Shown: piece after piece, positions 41,724-50,680 of the stretch
Layout: each line of letters starts with the position of its first letter
Numbering within the stretch: position 1 is the first letter of the stretch
Source: Streptomyces halobius
GTDB taxonomy: Bacteria > Actinomycetota > Actinomycetes > Streptomycetales > Streptomycetaceae
Length of the DNA stretch: 64,000 nt
Assembly (NCBI RefSeq): GCF_023277745.1
Contig: NZ_CP086322.1
Location: 3,844,001-3,908,000, forward strand
Direction: 5' to 3'
Made by a program: the position numbers and the translations under genes
Notes under the pieces: generated by a model
Told to the model about the DNA's origin: nothing
The model's input: only the letters and a program-made list of their open reading frames with translations
Databases searched by the model: none

Positions 41724-41861
41724 CAGTTGGTTCACCCGTTGAAGGTTACGGGGCCGGAGGGGGCAACTCACCCTCGATCAACAAAAGTTCAGCCCCTTAG
41801 GGGAAGAAAATCTACGCCGCCCGGCGCATGGACTCTGTACGCGACGGGTAGAGAAAGGGGT

Positions 41862-43073
41862 TCATCCGGTGGCCATTCGCTGCCCGAACTGCAGTCGCTG
41901 CACGTCGCGGGCGGTGCCGGTGACGCCGTCGAGGAACCCCTGTGCGCGCGGTGACGCGTTGGCCGTCAGCCAGGTGGGGTCGATGTCACACACCGCCACC
42001 TTCACCTCGGTGCCGACCAGTGCCAGCGGCAGGGTGTGCACCACCGTCGACGGGAAGCTGACGATCAGCCGTCCGACGGGGCCGCGCCGGGCGATCAGTT
42101 CGAGCGGCAGATCGGGGCGGACGACCTCCAGACCGGTTTCGGCGGCGAGCCGGCGCAACTTGTCGGTGCTCTCCCGGCGGTGTGCGAAGTAGCGGGTGGC
42201 GCCGTGCGTACGGGCCAGTGCGCGGACCGCCTCCCGATAGCGGTCCTCGTCGACGACGCCGGTCTCGACCAGCGAGGTGCCGACGATGTCGGCGGCGCGG
42301 GTCAGCCGGGGCGGGCCGAAACGCTCGCGGGTCCAGGCGAATTCGTTGGTGGTGACGTGGACGCCGGGCGGTGCGTCGACCGGCATCGAGCTGAAGAGGC
42401 CGACGGTGCGCCGGCCGCCTTCGGGGGCCGGGGTGAGCCGGCGGCGCGCGGTGGCCGCGAACGGCGCCAAGACCAGGTCCCGGGGGCCGCGTCCGCTGCC
42501 GTGCCGGTGCCAGCGCACCAGCCGTTCACCGCGGGCCAGTTGGGAGATGAACTCCATGGTGGCGGTGCCGTCGTCGACCACGACCAGATCGCGGGCCCGG
42601 GTGAGGGTGAGCAGCAGCTGGACGTAGCGGGAGAACGGGTCGCCGAGGACGATCCGGCGGGCGCGGCGCAGCAGCGGGGCCAGGCCGCCGATGGTGCGCA
42701 GCGGGGCGGTCGCGCCGCCGCGGGCCTCCTCCCAGCGCACCGTGTGACCCTCGTCGCGGGCGAGTTCGGCCATCCGGCGCAGCTGGCCACGGGTCATCGG
42801 GTCGTGCGGGGAGAGCACGACGACGGTGAGCTCCGCCGCCTGCACGGCGTGTGCCCATTCCAGGGTGTTCAGCAGCTGCACCGGGCTTTCGACGAAGGCC
42901 AGGGTGCCCCGCTTCGTGGTGGCCGCGCGGGCCTTCTCCTCGCCGGGCGTGCGGTGGTTCCGCTGCCGGGGCACCCCGAGGAGACGGCGGGCGGGAGTAC
43001 CCGCCGTCTCCTCGGGCGGGACCTGCGCGCCGGCCGCGGTCGGCTCGGTGCGGGTCCCCTCTGGTGAGCTCAC
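41862..43073 (-). CDS. Sialyltransferase-like glycosyltransferase (GT52-like), cell-wall glycopolymer locus
   Basis: 403 residues. An N-terminal low-complexity stretch, then LAFVESPVQLLNTLEWAHAV, LVVVDDGTATMEFISQLARG, GLFSSMPVDAPPGVHVT, YFAHRRESTDKLRRLAAETG and a C-terminal VSFPSTVVHTLPLALVG (donor-site Ser/Thr pair in GT52/GT38-like enzymes). No membrane helix. It follows neuB by 33 bases on the same strand and is thus the probable polymerising or capping transferase for the NeuA product. Family assignment is by overall pattern. Confidence 0.65.
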   Translation of the reverse strand: MSSPEGTRTEPTAAGAQVPPEETAGTPARRLLGVPRQRNHRTPGEEKARAATTKRGTLAFVESPVQLLNTLEWAHAVQAAELTVVVLSPHDPMTRGQLRRMAELARDEGHTVRWEEARGGATAPLRTIGGLAPLLRRARRIVLGDPFSRYVQLLLTLTRARDLVVVDDGTATMEFISQLARGERLVRWHRHGSGRGPRDLVLAPFAATARRRLTPAPEGGRRTVGLFSSMPVDAPPGVHVTTNEFAWTRERFGPPRLTRAADIVGTSLVETGVVDEDRYREAVRALARTHGATRYFAHRRESTDKLRRLAAETGLEVVRPDLPLELIARRGPVGRLIVSFPSTVVHTLPLALVGTEVKVAVCDIDPTWLTANASPRAQGFLDGVTGTARDVQRLQFGQRMATG

Positions 43074-43106
43074 GGTGTGGGGGCTCCTGTCGGCCTCGGG
43101 TAACCG

Positions 43107-44039
43107 TCAGACCGCGGCGGGCTCGCGCTCGGCGGCCTCCGCCTCGGCGACCACGCCGGCCACGCGGCGCAGCTTCTTCATCGGGCCGAGCTCGCTCTCG
43201 TAGACCTTCTTGACGCCGTCACCGAGCGACTCCTCGATGGTGCGGATGTCGCGGACCAGGCGGGTCAGGCCCTGCGGCTCGACGGAGGCGGCCTGGTCGG
43301 AGCCCCACATGGCGCGGTCGAGGGTGATGTGCCGCTCGACGAAGGTGGCGCCGAGGGCGACCGCGGCGAGGGTGGTCTGCAGACCGGTCTCGTGGCCGCT
43401 GTAGCCGATCGGGACGTTGGGGTACTCGTCCTGCAGGGTGTTGATCATGCGCAGGTTGAGCTCCTCGGCCTTGGCCGGGTAGGTGCTGGTGGCGTGGCAG
43501 AGCAGGATGTTGTCGCTGCCCAGGACCTCGACGGCGTGCCGGATCTGCTTCGGGGTGGACATGCCGGTGGAGAGGATGACGGTGCGGCCGGTGGCGCGCA
43601 TGGCGCGCAGCAGCTCGTCGTCGGTGAGCGAGGCGGAGGCGACCTTGTAGCAGGGCACGTCGAACTTCTCCAGGAAGGCGACCGATTCGACGTCCCAGGG
43701 GGAGGCGAACCAGGCGATGCCGCGCTTCTTGCTGTACTCGTCGATGGCGCGGTAGCCGTCCTCGTCGAACTCCACGCGGTGGCGGTAGTCGATGTAGGTC
43801 ATGCGGCCCCACGGGGTGTCGCGCTCGATGTCCCACTGGTCGCGCGGGGTGCAGATCTCCGGGGTCCGCTTCTGGAACTTGACGGCGTCGCAGCCGGCGT
43901 CGGCGGCGGCGTCGATCAGGGCGAACGCGTTCTCCAGGTCGCCGTTGTGGTTGATGCCGATCTCGCCGGTGACGTAGACGGGGCGGCCGGGGCCGGCCTC
44001 GCGGTTGCCGAGGGTGCGGATGCGGGAGTTGCTGCTCAT
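43107..44039 (-). CDS. neuB: NeuB-type sialic/Kdn acid synthase lacking the SAF domain
   Basis: 310 residues. Condenses phosphoenolpyruvate with a mannose-type sugar to a nonulosonic acid. TIM-barrel motifs: VTGEIGINHNGDLENAFALI, AVKFQKRTPEICTP, MTYIDYRHRVEF, LSTGMSTPKQIRHAVEVL, IGYSGHETGLQTTLAAV, VERHITLDRAMWGSDQ. The protein ends at ESELGPMKKLRRVAGVVAEA, right where the C-terminal SAF/antifreeze-like domain (about 60 residues) of normal NeuB begins. In NeuB that domain contacts the N-acetyl group, so its absence fits a non-acylated (Kdn) product. Operon with neuA-HAD upstream. Confidence 0.88.
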   Translation of the reverse strand: MSSNSRIRTLGNREAGPGRPVYVTGEIGINHNGDLENAFALIDAAADAGCDAVKFQKRTPEICTPRDQWDIERDTPWGRMTYIDYRHRVEFDEDGYRAIDEYSKKRGIAWFASPWDVESVAFLEKFDVPCYKVASASLTDDELLRAMRATGRTVILSTGMSTPKQIRHAVEVLGSDNILLCHATSTYPAKAEELNLRMINTLQDEYPNVPIGYSGHETGLQTTLAAVALGATFVERHITLDRAMWGSDQAASVEPQGLTRLVRDIRTIEESLGDGVKKVYESELGPMKKLRRVAGVVAEAEAAEREPAAV

Positions 44040-44082
44040 GGGGAGGTTCCTTTGGCTGTTGACAAAAGGGGTGGGTGGATCT

Positions 44083-44200
44083 GGAGGGCGGGTCGGCGCG
44101 TAGCGCCGTCTTCTGGGGGTGGAGGTCGGGCGACGGGAGGGCGGGTCGGCGCGTAGCGCCGTCTTCTGGGGGTGGAGGTCGGGCGACGGGAGGGCGGGCG
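44083..44200. repeat. 53-bp tandem repeat between neuA-HAD and neuB
   Basis: Copies start at 44083, 44136 and 44189 (partial), exactly 53 bases apart. Each full copy holds the hairpin CGGCGC-gta-GCGCCG and a G-rich tract. Next to it (44203-44218) is the perfect palindrome CTGTAAC-GG-GTTACAG, whose half sites copy the neuA-HAD stop context. Confidence 0.85.
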
Positions 44201-44234
44201 GCCTGTAACGGGTTACAGACCTGGTGGGCGGGAG

Positions 44235-45545
44235 TTACAGGGACGGGCCGAGGAGCCAGGCCGCGATTTCGCGGATGGCGCCGCTTCCTCCGGGCGTGGC
44301 GGTGACCGCGCGGGCCGCGCCGCGCACCACGTCGTGCGCCCCGGCGACGGCCACCGGCCAGCCGACGAGGTCGAAGCACGGAAGGTCGTTGACGTCGTTG
44401 CCGACGTAGAGCACGCGCTCGGGCACCACGCCCTGTTCCTCGCACCACTGCTTGAGGGCGAGGTCCTTGCGGTCGATGCCGTGCAGGACGGGCACCCGCA
44501 GTTTGCGGGCCCGTGCGGCGACGACCGGGTTCTGCTCCGTGGACAGGATCAGCAGCTTGAGCCGGGCCTTGCGCAGCGCGGCGACGCCGAGGCCGTCACC
44601 GCGGTGCACGGCGACGAGCTCCCGTCCGTCGGCGTCGATCAGCACCCGGTCATCGGTCTGGGTGCCGTCGAAGTCCAGGACCACCGCGTCGATGTCGTCG
44701 ATGGCCGGGAGGTGGGGGGAAGCCGGGAGGTGGGGGGAAGCGGAACCGGCGAGGGCGTCCGCGTCAGGAGCGTCCAGCAGCGGCGCGAGCGCGCGGGCGC
44801 GGGCGAGGTCGTGCGGATCGTCGACCTCCAGCACCCGGGCGGGGTCGGTGCGGACGAGTTCCGTACGGCCGAAGAAGCGGTGACCGTTGGCGCGGAAGCC
44901 GGCCGCGTCCATGGCGTAGGCGGCGCCGGTCTCCAGCAGGTCCTGCGGGCGGTCCTGGCGGCGCGGCCGGAAGGACTTGTCGTGGTTGACGCCGTAGCCG
45001 CCCTCGCTGGTGACGGTGGCGGTGGACGGCACGGGGGCGGCGGCACCGGCCGACCGCTCGCCGACCGTCGCGGCCACACCCGCGTCGCCGGCGTCATCGG
45101 CCGCGTCCCGCCAGACGAACCCGTGGAACGGCGCGACGGTCAGCGCGCTGTCCGCGCCGTCCTCGACGACCGCGGCGGCCACGCCGTCTATGTCCTCGCG
45201 GGTGAGGAAGGGGCTGGTGCACTGGACCAGCAGCACCGCGTCGACGGCGGTGCCGTGCTCGGCCTCGTAGCCGTCCATGGCGTGCAGGACCGCGGCCTCG
45301 CTGGTGGCGGTGTCGCCCGCGATGTCGCCGGGGCGGCGTACGACGACCGCTCCGGCGCCGCGGGCGGCGGCCGCGATCCCGGCGTCGTCGGTGGACACGA
45401 CGACATCGGTGACCAGGCGGGACGCCCGGCATGCGCGGACCGCGCGGGCCACCAGGGGCACGCCCCCGACGGCGGCGAGGTTCTTGGCGGGGACGCCCTT
45501 GGATCCGCCGCGGGCGGGGATGACGGCCACGACAGTGGGTGCCAT
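44235..45545 (-). CDS. neuA: CMP-nonulosonate synthetase fused to HAD phosphatase
   Basis: 436 residues from ATG 45545. N-terminal cytidylyltransferase: VAVIPARGGSKGVPAKNLA nucleotide loop, VVVSTDDAGIAAAARGAG, LLVQCTSPFLTREDIDGV; an Ala/Gly-rich insertion follows. C-terminal HAD domain: VVLDFDGTQTDDRVL (catalytic aspartates), LLILSTEQNPVVAARARKL, VLYVGNDVNDLPCFDLVG and VAGAHDVVRGAARAVT, the KdsC-like pattern. The phosphatase would dephosphorylate the 9-phosphate product of NeuB before CMP transfer. An 18-bp in-frame repeat encodes SPHLPASPHLPA in the linker (44708-44745). Confidence 0.92.
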   Translation of the reverse strand: MAPTVVAVIPARGGSKGVPAKNLAAVGGVPLVARAVRACRASRLVTDVVVSTDDAGIAAAARGAGAVVVRRPGDIAGDTATSEAAVLHAMDGYEAEHGTAVDAVLLVQCTSPFLTREDIDGVAAAVVEDGADSALTVAPFHGFVWRDAADDAGDAGVAATVGERSAGAAAPVPSTATVTSEGGYGVNHDKSFRPRRQDRPQDLLETGAAYAMDAAGFRANGHRFFGRTELVRTDPARVLEVDDPHDLARARALAPLLDAPDADALAGSASPHLPASPHLPAIDDIDAVVLDFDGTQTDDRVLIDADGRELVAVHRGDGLGVAALRKARLKLLILSTEQNPVVAARARKLRVPVLHGIDRKDLALKQWCEEQGVVPERVLYVGNDVNDLPCFDLVGWPVAVAGAHDVVRGAARAVTATPGGSGAIREIAAWLLGPSL

Positions 45546-45577
45546 TGCGGGCTCCTTGCTAGAGCGGGGGTCGGGAA

Positions 45578-46939
45578 TCACAGCTGCCCCCAGCGGCGGA
45601 TGGCGGGGGCGACGCGCTGGACGCCGTGGCGGTAGGCGCCGCGGGCGGCCTCGCGGACCGTCTCGCGGGCGACCCGGCGCAGTCCGCGGGTCTCCTCGGG
45701 GGCGTCGGCGTAGCCGGGGAGCGGCTCTCCGTGCGGGTCCAGGCCGTGCCGGGCGAGGATGCCGGGGAGGTAGCCGGGGGCGGTGCGGGGTGTGTAGTAC
45801 GGGGTGAGGGGCGGCAGGCTGTCGGCCTCGCGCAGTGCGGTGACCCGGGCGCGGGCGGCGTCGAAGGCCGTCGCGTAGTCGCCGTCGGCCGCCACGCCCT
45901 GCCGGGCCAGCCATTCCCGGTCGGGCTCCGGGCGGTGTCCGGCGTCCAGCTCGTCCCAGGAGGCGAGGCAGCCGGAGCCGAGGAAGTGGTGGTTGCCGAG
46001 CACCTCGCGGATGCCGAGGTCGGTGAGGACGGCGGTGGGGATGCCGCGGTGCAGGGACTCCAGGGCGGCGGTGGAGCTGACCGTCACCAGCAGGTCGGTG
46101 CGGTCCAGGGCCTCCCCCATGTTCCCGTACACCAGACGGCAGTTGGCGGGCAGTCCGCCCGGCACCTTGGCGGCGAGCTTCTGGTACGGCAGTTCCTCGA
46201 TGTGCGTGGTGTGCTCGCCCGGCTTGCTGCGCAGCTTGATCAGCACCTCGCGGTCGGGGTGCCTGCCGGCGTGCTCAACCGCCCTGCGCAGCAGGTACGT
46301 ACGGTCGGCGCGGCTCTCCGGGACGGAGGGCTGGGCGGCGAACACCACGGTGTACGGGGCGCGTTCGCCGGGGTAGGCGTCGCCCCCGAGGAAGGGGAGG
46401 GCGCATTCGACGATGCCGCTGTCATCGGCGCCGACGCCCCGGTAGACCGCGCGGAACCGGTCCGCGTCGTGCCGGGAGTTGGCGAGCACGACATCCGCGC
46501 CGTGCCGCAGCAGCAGCCCGTCGGCGAGCTTCTCGTAGACCACGCCGACATAGCCGGTGACGACGACGGGGCGGTGCTCCGCCGCACGCCAGGCGCGGGC
46601 CAGGCCGTGCAGCATCGCCTGCACCGCACCCCCCACGCAGGCCAGCACGACCACGTCATAGCGGGTACGGTCGACGTCGTCGCGGGTACGGTCGACGGAC
46701 CGGACGCTGTCCTTCATGTGCTCCAGGAAGTCCACGCCGCGGATTTCGCGCAGCGAGTCCGCACGGGCGCCGACCTCGTCGAGTTGGCGGACCGTGGGAG
46801 TGGCGCGGCCGCGGAGCAGGTAGCCGTCGAGCCGGATGTCCGATTGGATCCGGTACGCTGTCAAAGCGCCCCATTTCCACCGAGTGTCCGAATCGGCGAG
46901 TACCGCGACCCGCGGCGCAGAACTGGTACGTGATGGCAC
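45578..46939 (-). CDS. DUF6716-type putative glycosyltransferase
   Basis: 453 residues. N-terminal VAVLADSDTRWKWGALTAYR and YDVVVLACVGGAVQAMLHGL, then LANSRHDADRFRAVYRGVG and the donor-site-like strand LLVTVSSTAALESLHRGIPT, which matches surface-carbohydrate glycosyltransferases of the GT-B type. C-terminal basic stretch. First gene of the minus-strand polymer operon; divergent from a GT2 gene. A 15-bp repeat encodes VDRTRDDVDRTRYD (46660-46700). Confidence 0.78.
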   Translation of the reverse strand: MPSRTSSAPRVAVLADSDTRWKWGALTAYRIQSDIRLDGYLLRGRATPTVRQLDEVGARADSLREIRGVDFLEHMKDSVRSVDRTRDDVDRTRYDVVVLACVGGAVQAMLHGLARAWRAAEHRPVVVTGYVGVVYEKLADGLLLRHGADVVLANSRHDADRFRAVYRGVGADDSGIVECALPFLGGDAYPGERAPYTVVFAAQPSVPESRADRTYLLRRAVEHAGRHPDREVLIKLRSKPGEHTTHIEELPYQKLAAKVPGGLPANCRLVYGNMGEALDRTDLLVTVSSTAALESLHRGIPTAVLTDLGIREVLGNHHFLGSGCLASWDELDAGHRPEPDREWLARQGVAADGDYATAFDAARARVTALREADSLPPLTPYYTPRTAPGYLPGILARHGLDPHGEPLPGYADAPEETRGLRRVARETVREAARGAYRHGVQRVAPAIRRWGQL

Positions 46940-47126
46940 GCCGCAGACGCTAGGAAGGCATCACGATTCGCGGGCCAACTGAGCCGCAACAAAGGGTTAA
47001 CAGCGGGTCGACGAACAGCGAACCGGCTCGTTTACCAGCCTGGTTAACCATCCCGCCATTCTTCGTTCACCTTTAAGTCCGCGCTGCGTAAAGACGAATG
47101 CCGAGTCCGCACCTAACGTCACCCGA
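46940..47126. promoter_or_regulatory. Divergent promoter region of the glycopolymer locus
   Basis: 187 bases, the most AT-rich part of the locus, with two gttaac elements (46995 and 47043 region) and several TTTA/ATTC stretches. Separates the minus-strand neuA/neuB operon from the plus-strand GT2-polyST-acyltransferase operon. Confidence 0.5.
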
Positions 47127-48104
47127 GTGGTTAAGCTCTCCGTCATCGTGCCGTTCTACAACGTGCAGACATACGCGCCCGACACCCTCAAAAGCCTGGC
47201 GGCCAACGCCCGCGAGGACTTTGAATTCCTGCTCGTCGACGACTGCTCGCGCGACGAGACCCCGCAGATCCTGCAGCGCGCCGAGCGCGAGCTGCCGGGC
47301 GCCAGACTCCTGCGGCACGAGAAGAACGGCGGCCTGGCCACCGCCCGCAACACCGGACTGGACGAGGCCCGCGGCGAGTTCCTCACCTTCCTGGACGGCG
47401 ACGACTGGCTGGCCCCCGGCTACTTCGCGGAACTCCTCGGCGCCATCGAGGAGTTGGGCTGTGACTTCGTCCGCACCGACCATGTCCAGTGCACCGCCCG
47501 CGCCCGTACCGTGCACCGCGTCCCGCACGGCAGGCGCGGCGTCGTCCTGGACCCCCGTGAGCTGATCCTGCCGACCGACCGCTCCACCTCCGTGGATTAC
47601 GCCTTCGCCTGGGCCGGGATCTACCACCGCAGACTGCTCGACGACGGAATCCTGCATTTCCGGCACGGACTGCGTACCGCCGAGGACCGCCCGTGGATCT
47701 GGCGGCTGCACCGCGAGGCGCAGTCGATGGCCGTGGTCGGACTGCTCGGCGTTTTCTACCGGCGCGGTGTGACGTCCTCGCTCACCCAGATCGGAGACGT
47801 GCGGCAATTGGACTTCATCCGCGCCTTCGACCAGGTGATCGAGGAAACCGCGCAGGACCGGGACGCGCATCTGCTGCTCCCGAAAGCGGTGCGCACCTAC
47901 TGCGCGATCATTTCCCACCACCTCGGTTCGATCGAACGATTCGAGCCGCAGGTGGCCCGCACCTTGCGAACGATGAGTGCCGCGGCCATGAGACGCATGC
48001 CGCAGGACGTACTGAAGGAAGCACTGGATTCCATGGATGTGCAGCGCGCGTCCCGGCTGCGGCGGGTGCGCCGCCGCCCGGTCCCGGCGGAGGTCGCCGC
48101 CTGA
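47127..48104 (+). CDS. Glycosyltransferase family 2
   Basis: 325 residues from GTG 47127. GT-A fold: VVKLSVIVPFYNVQTYAPDT, EFLLVDDCSRDETPQILQ, NGGLATARNTGLDEARGEFL and the metal DxD in FLDGDDWLAPGYF, then TAEDRPWIWRLH acceptor-base region. No membrane helices. First of three coupled genes (1-base and 4-base overlaps) for assembly of the wall polymer; donor sugar unknown. Confidence 0.93.
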   Translation: MVKLSVIVPFYNVQTYAPDTLKSLAANAREDFEFLLVDDCSRDETPQILQRAERELPGARLLRHEKNGGLATARNTGLDEARGEFLTFLDGDDWLAPGYFAELLGAIEELGCDFVRTDHVQCTARARTVHRVPHGRRGVVLDPRELILPTDRSTSVDYAFAWAGIYHRRLLDDGILHFRHGLRTAEDRPWIWRLHREAQSMAVVGLLGVFYRRGVTSSLTQIGDVRQLDFIRAFDQVIEETAQDRDAHLLLPKAVRTYCAIISHHLGSIERFEPQVARTLRTMSAAAMRRMPQDVLKEALDSMDVQRASRLRRVRRRPVPAEVAA

Positions 48105-49453
48105 TGCCCACCCGGCCCCGTACCCAGATCTTCATGGCGTCCACGCTGTACGGCGCGGCGACCCTCGCCGCCGCCCTGGACGCCGACGGCTTCGCACCGG
48201 CCGACCGCCGGCTGCTGCTGCTCAGCAATAACGCCACCACCCCGGAGACCACCCCGTCGCTGGACACCATGCCCGGCTTCGACCGGCTGCGCGGCCGCTT
48301 CGACCGCGTCCTGTCCTGGAACGAGACGATCAGCCCGTTCCACCCCGGCGGCTGGTCCCCGCGGCCGGACGACGTCCCGCTGTGGGAGCGGTATCTGCGG
48401 CTGCTGTGGGGCCTGGGCGACTCCCAGGTCGAGCTGATCGTGGAATCCATCCAGGTCAACCCGGCGATGGCGGTGGCCCAGCTGTTCCCGGAGGCGCCCA
48501 TCGATGTCTACGCCGACGGCCTGATGAGCTACGGCCCCACCCGCGACAAGCTCGCCCCCCTGATCGGCACCCGCGTCAACCGGCTGCTGCACCTGGACCT
48601 GGTGCCGGGCCTGACCCCCCTCCTCCTCACCGAGTTCGGCGTCGAGGCGCAGACCGTACCGACCGACGCCTTCACCAAGGTGCTGGCCGAACTCGCGGAC
48701 GGCATCGACGGGTTGGACGTACCGCACGGCGCCGCCCTGCTCCTCGGCCAGTACCTCTCCGCGCTCGGCATCCTCACCCCGGAGGAAGAAGAGGAGCTGC
48801 ACGTACGGATGGTGCGCGGGGCCGTCGAGCGGGGCCACCGCGAGATCGTCTTCAAGCCGCATCCGTCCGCGCCGGCCCGCTGGTCGCGGATGCTGGAGCG
48901 GGAGGCCCAGAAACTGCACGTCGAGCTGACCGTGCTGGACAGCCCGGTGCTGGCCGAGGTCCTCTACCAGCGGATGCGTCCCGCGCTGGTCGTCGGCTGC
49001 TTCTCCACGGCGCTGCTGACCGCGTCCACCTTCTACGACCTGCCGACCGCGCGCACCGGCACCGGACTGCTGCTGGAGCGGTTGACGCCGTACCAGAACA
49101 GCAACCGTGTCCCGGTCACGATCGTGGACGCGCTGGTGCCCGACCTCGCGGACCGCGGCGGCACACCGTACGCCGCCCCCGGGGAGATCGGCGGCCTGGT
49201 CACCGCCGTCGGCTACGCCATGCAGCACCAGATCTACCCCGAGCTGCGCCCGGCCGCCGAGCGCTATCTCAAGGCCCACCTCGACCGGCACACCTGGCGC
49301 TACTTCAAGCGCCGCCGGCTCACCTCGCTGGCGCTGCCCGGCGCGGTCCCGTCGCAGCTGTCGTTCATCCCGCGCAACTCCACCGTGCGCCGGGTCGCGC
49401 GCCGGGCGCGGGCCGTCCAGCGCCGCCTGAAGAAGCGGGCCGCATACGGATGA
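48104..49453 (+). CDS. Polysialyltransferase-family (GT38-like) glycosyltransferase
   Basis: 449 residues; ATG overlaps the GT2 stop by one base (TGATG). Motifs of the alpha-2,8-polysialyltransferase family: AALLLGQYLSALGILTPEEE, HREIVFKPHPSAPARWSRML (His-Pro motif) and ALVVGCFSTALLTASTFYDL (Ser-Thr motif), plus DVYADGLMSYGPTRDKL. Basic C-terminus (KRRRLTSLA, RRVARRARAVQRRLKKR) suited to membrane contact. Predicted to add nonulosonic residues from CMP donors made by NeuA. Confidence 0.85.
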   Translation: MPTRPRTQIFMASTLYGAATLAAALDADGFAPADRRLLLLSNNATTPETTPSLDTMPGFDRLRGRFDRVLSWNETISPFHPGGWSPRPDDVPLWERYLRLLWGLGDSQVELIVESIQVNPAMAVAQLFPEAPIDVYADGLMSYGPTRDKLAPLIGTRVNRLLHLDLVPGLTPLLLTEFGVEAQTVPTDAFTKVLAELADGIDGLDVPHGAALLLGQYLSALGILTPEEEEELHVRMVRGAVERGHREIVFKPHPSAPARWSRMLEREAQKLHVELTVLDSPVLAEVLYQRMRPALVVGCFSTALLTASTFYDLPTARTGTGLLLERLTPYQNSNRVPVTIVDALVPDLADRGGTPYAAPGEIGGLVTAVGYAMQHQIYPELRPAAERYLKAHLDRHTWRYFKRRRLTSLALPGAVPSQLSFIPRNSTVRRVARRARAVQRRLKKRAAYG

Positions 49454-50607
49454 CCGCCCCACAACTCACGGCCGGCACCGCGTCCGCCGCGCCGGCCCCC
49501 GTCACCCCTGCTCCGAAACCCGGCATACGGGGGCGCGGCCGCGACGGCGCCACGCGGCTGCGCGCCCTCGACGGACTGCGGCTGCTCGCCGCCCTGATGG
49601 TCGCCGCGTACCACTACGGGGGCCGTGACGGCGAGATATCCCAGGCCTGGGGCGGGTCGACCGCCCATCAGTTCCCCACCGCCTCCGGCCTGTTCGCGTA
49701 CGGCGCCCTGGGTGTGCAGATCTTCTTCGTGATCAGCGGTTTCGTGATCTGCCTGAGCGGCTGGGGGCGGCCGCTGCGCTCGTTCATCGCCTCCCGCGTC
49801 TCCCGCCTCTATCCGGCGTACTGGGCCGCGATCCTCCTCGTCACCGCGGTCTTCGCGCTCCCCTGGGTCGCCTACAGGGCCCTGGCGCCCAGCGACGTGC
49901 TGACAAACCTGACCATGCTGCAACAGCCGCTCGGTGTGGACCGGGTGCTCGGCGTGTGCTGGACCCTCTGGGCCGAGATGCGCTTCTACGCCCTCTTCGC
50001 GCTCTGCGTCGTCCTCCCGGGCGCCACCCGCACCCGCGTCGTCCTCTTCTGCGCCGGCTGGACCCTGGCCGCGGCCCTCGCCCAGGCCGCGAACGAGCCG
50101 TTCCTCAACATCGTCCTGATGCCGGAGTACGCCCCGTACTTCATCGGCGGCGTGGGCCTCTTCCTGCTGTACCGCTACGGCTCCCGCGATCCGGTCGCCT
50201 GGGCGATCGTGCTGGTCAGCTGGCTGATCGGACAGCATTACGCGGTCGTCCGGCTCTGGCACGCACCCTCCGCCGACGGCTTCTCCTACCGCTCTTCGGC
50301 CGGCATCATCGCCGTCGTGACGCTCGGCTTCGCGCTGGTCGCGGCCGTCGCCCTCGGCAAGCTCCGCTGGGCGAACTGGCGTTGGCTGACCGTCGCCGGC
50401 GCGCTCACCTACCCCTTCTACCTGGTGCACGAACACCTGGGCTGGGCCGTCGTACGCGCGCTGCACCAGGACTTGCGTCTGCCCTCGTACGCGACGCTGA
50501 TGCTGACCGTCGGCCTGATGCTGCTGCTGGCGTGGGTGCTGCACCGGTGGGTGGAGCGTCCGCTCACGCCTGTGCTGCGGCGGGCGATCGACCCGCGGCG
50601 GCGGTGA
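49450..50607 (+). CDS. Membrane acyltransferase (AT3/OafA type)
   Basis: 385 residues, ATGA overlap with the previous gene. About ten helices; typical family start LRALDGLRLLAALMVAAYHY with the conserved His, GALGVQIFFVISGFVICLSG, RLYPAYWAAILLVTAVF, and LTYPFYLVHEHLGWAVVRAL near the end. Probably O-acetylates the wall glycopolymer; acyl acceptor inferred from the operon only. Confidence 0.92.
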   Translation: MTAPQLTAGTASAAPAPVTPAPKPGIRGRGRDGATRLRALDGLRLLAALMVAAYHYGGRDGEISQAWGGSTAHQFPTASGLFAYGALGVQIFFVISGFVICLSGWGRPLRSFIASRVSRLYPAYWAAILLVTAVFALPWVAYRALAPSDVLTNLTMLQQPLGVDRVLGVCWTLWAEMRFYALFALCVVLPGATRTRVVLFCAGWTLAAALAQAANEPFLNIVLMPEYAPYFIGGVGLFLLYRYGSRDPVAWAIVLVSWLIGQHYAVVRLWHAPSADGFSYRSSAGIIAVVTLGFALVAAVALGKLRWANWRWLTVAGALTYPFYLVHEHLGWAVVRALHQDLRLPSYATLMLTVGLMLLLAWVLHRWVERPLTPVLRRAIDPRRR

Positions 50608-50680
50608 GCCGGGCGGCGGTCCATCGCCCCAAGGCGGCGGTGATCCAGCAGGCCGGGCCGGTTACCACAGGCCCCGCCGG

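Noticed and set aside
44083..44200. CRISPR-like or attachment-site repeat
   Set aside because: 53-bp units are directly adjacent, no spacers, no integrase nearby.
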